From assembly GCF_024713945.1 (NCBI RefSeq), contig NC_134682.1, forward strand, positions 2,294,001 through 2,358,000: DNA of 64,000 bases. The letters are read 5' to 3'. Of the stretch, positions 62,723-64,000 are shown one piece after another. Made by a program: the position numbers and the translations under genes. Every line of letters begins with the position of its first letter. Position 1 is the first letter of the stretch. This DNA is from Dermatophagoides farinae. Lineage: Eukaryota > Arthropoda > Arachnida > Sarcoptiformes > Pyroglyphidae. Below the pieces are notes generated by a model. The model was given only the letters and a program-made list of their open reading frames with translations, made no database searches and was not told the origin of the DNA.

Positions 62723-63757
62723 TTATTATTATCATATAATATCATTATAATCATCATTCATTAGATATAATAATCAATTATGTATGTGTTTGTTTATAAG
62801 TGTATATTTATATTGGTTTTATATGTGTGCAACAAAAGAATAACAACAACAACAACAACAAAAAACTGTGAATCCTAATCACATATAATATAATTAATAT
62901 ATTCGGGTATACAATAATAATATTCACAACAAGATTCTTAAATAATATAATAATAGGTATTACTCAAGACATTCAAAATCTTGGTTTTCTTTTTGTCTTT
63001 ATTGTCACATACACACACACACACACACACATATTATATGTAACCAAAATAGAAAACATCATCATCATTTTCATTTGTCGCAAGCTTTCTTTTTGTTGCT
63101 GTGATAAATATATATAATAATAATAATATAATTGATGTGAATATTGAAAATTTATACCATATACGATATGATTTAATTAATACCTAAAATAAACCTAAAA
63201 AAATAGAGTATTAAAAAATTTGCTTTGATTTAACAAATTAAAAATTGTTCAACAATTAATATGACTGTAAAATTGATTTGATGGCTTTAGGCATTTTATA
63301 AAAAAAAAATATAATTTCAACAATTGAAACATCGAAAAAATGAAATAAAATTGAGAGGAAATTGATTGCCACCCAGGAAATGGCCATTGGCTGGCTGCTA
63401 ATTTTTTTTTTTTTTTGGTTTTTGCTGTTGTCATTTTTTTCCGATGATAACTAACAAACAACACAGGCACCATTTGGAAAAAGAATCGTCACTTTTAATA
63501 CATTGCAAATAAAAATGTATATAGAGAATCGAATCTTCTTTTTTTTTGGTTGTAAATGTCAGGATCTTGCGCGCTTTGACATTTCCTTTTGGCTTTCGTT
63601 GTGTTTGTGTATTTGGAAGCTACCTTATATTCAATGAATCGATCAAATGCAGCGATAGTTATATTTAGTTGAAAAGAAAAAAAAATATTCATTCGGAACA
63701 AAAACACTGTTTAGCCTTGTTGGCATTTTGTTGTTTTCATCATCATTCTCTCGTTCC

Positions 63758-63788
<31 letters not shown>

Positions 63789-63930
63789 ATTGGACTTCAT
63801 TCTGTTATATAATTACAAATGATTCGGTCGTTGTTCATTGTTCTGGCCACATAGAATATTCTTTGGAATAATTTTTTGGGAATATAAAATTAGATTACCC
63901 AAAAAACAACAACAACAACAACAAAACAAA
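62723..63930. other. 3' UTR of the JAZF1-type gene and 5' flank of the tetraspanin gene
   Basis: This stretch contains the JAZF1 3' UTR up to about 63190-63200 (AATAAA at 63188-63193), then roughly 730 bp of promoter-side DNA with long poly-A (63757-63781) and a CAA run just before the tetraspanin ATG. No other gene is seen. Confidence 0.5.
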
Positions 63931-63990
63931 ATGTGCGGCGGATTTACCTGTACAAAGAATGCTCTTAAAGCACTCAATTTACTTTATATT
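63931..63990 (+). CDS. Tetraspanin, TSPAN13/TSPAN31 type, first coding exon (truncated by window edge)
   Basis: ATG followed by 20 codons, MCGGFTCTKNALKALNLLYI, ending at a consensus donor (GTAAGT at 63991). The N-terminal CGGF(x)C(x)KNALxALN block and the start of a first membrane helix are typical of TSPAN13 and TSPAN31, four-pass membrane proteins. The two Cys near the start are likely palmitoylation sites by family analogy. The remaining exons lie to the right of this window, so the paralogue cannot be settled. Confidence 0.8.
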
Positions 63991-64000
63991 GTAAGTAATC

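Overview
This is animal nuclear DNA. It is very AT-rich and packed with short ATC/CAA/GTT, CA and poly-A/T runs. Genes are split by mostly short GT-AG introns. The protein set (ecdysis-triggering hormone, SIFamide, short neuropeptide F, reeler-domain defence protein, BEL/Pao-type gag) is arthropod. The AT-rich compact style and the diverged peptide forms make an acariform mite my best guess; that species-level guess is inference only.

Layout. 1-11760: 3' part of a + strand two-RRM RNA-binding protein of the MEC-8/RBPMS/couch potato group; its first exons are not visible. 15472-20974: a compact block of three secreted-peptide precursors: SIFamide (+), ecdysis-triggering hormone (+) and an unrecognised four-cysteine peptide precursor (-). 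21-45 kb: gene-poor DNA holding a 5'-truncated LINE tail with a target-site duplication, two MITE-like elements (one hAT-like), a complete 4.04 kb LTR retrotransposon with identical LTRs and a 4-bp duplication, and a few orphan exon-like segments. 45303-48081: short neuropeptide F precursor (+). 50149-54610: two head-to-tail minus-strand housekeeping genes, a catalytically complete myotubularin and the APC/C subunit CDC16. 56113-56981: reeler-domain secreted protein (+). 57828-58325: mitochondrial ATP synthase subunit c precursor (-). 60846-62722: JAZF1-type zinc-finger protein (+). 63931-end: first coding exon of a TSPAN13/31-type tetraspanin (+), cut by the window edge.

How they relate. The genes do not form a pathway, but four of the ten gene loci encode neuropeptide or peptide-hormone precursors. 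Three of them lie within 5.5 kb. The four-cysteine precursor is the best candidate for something undescribed. The LTR element is the second: it has one intact 1049-codon gag/protease-like reading frame, no reverse transcriptase or integrase, and an altered protease active-site triad, yet its LTRs are identical, so it was probably mobilised recently by another element. Exon limits were set by eye from GT-AG sites, reading phase and family similarity; no search was run.
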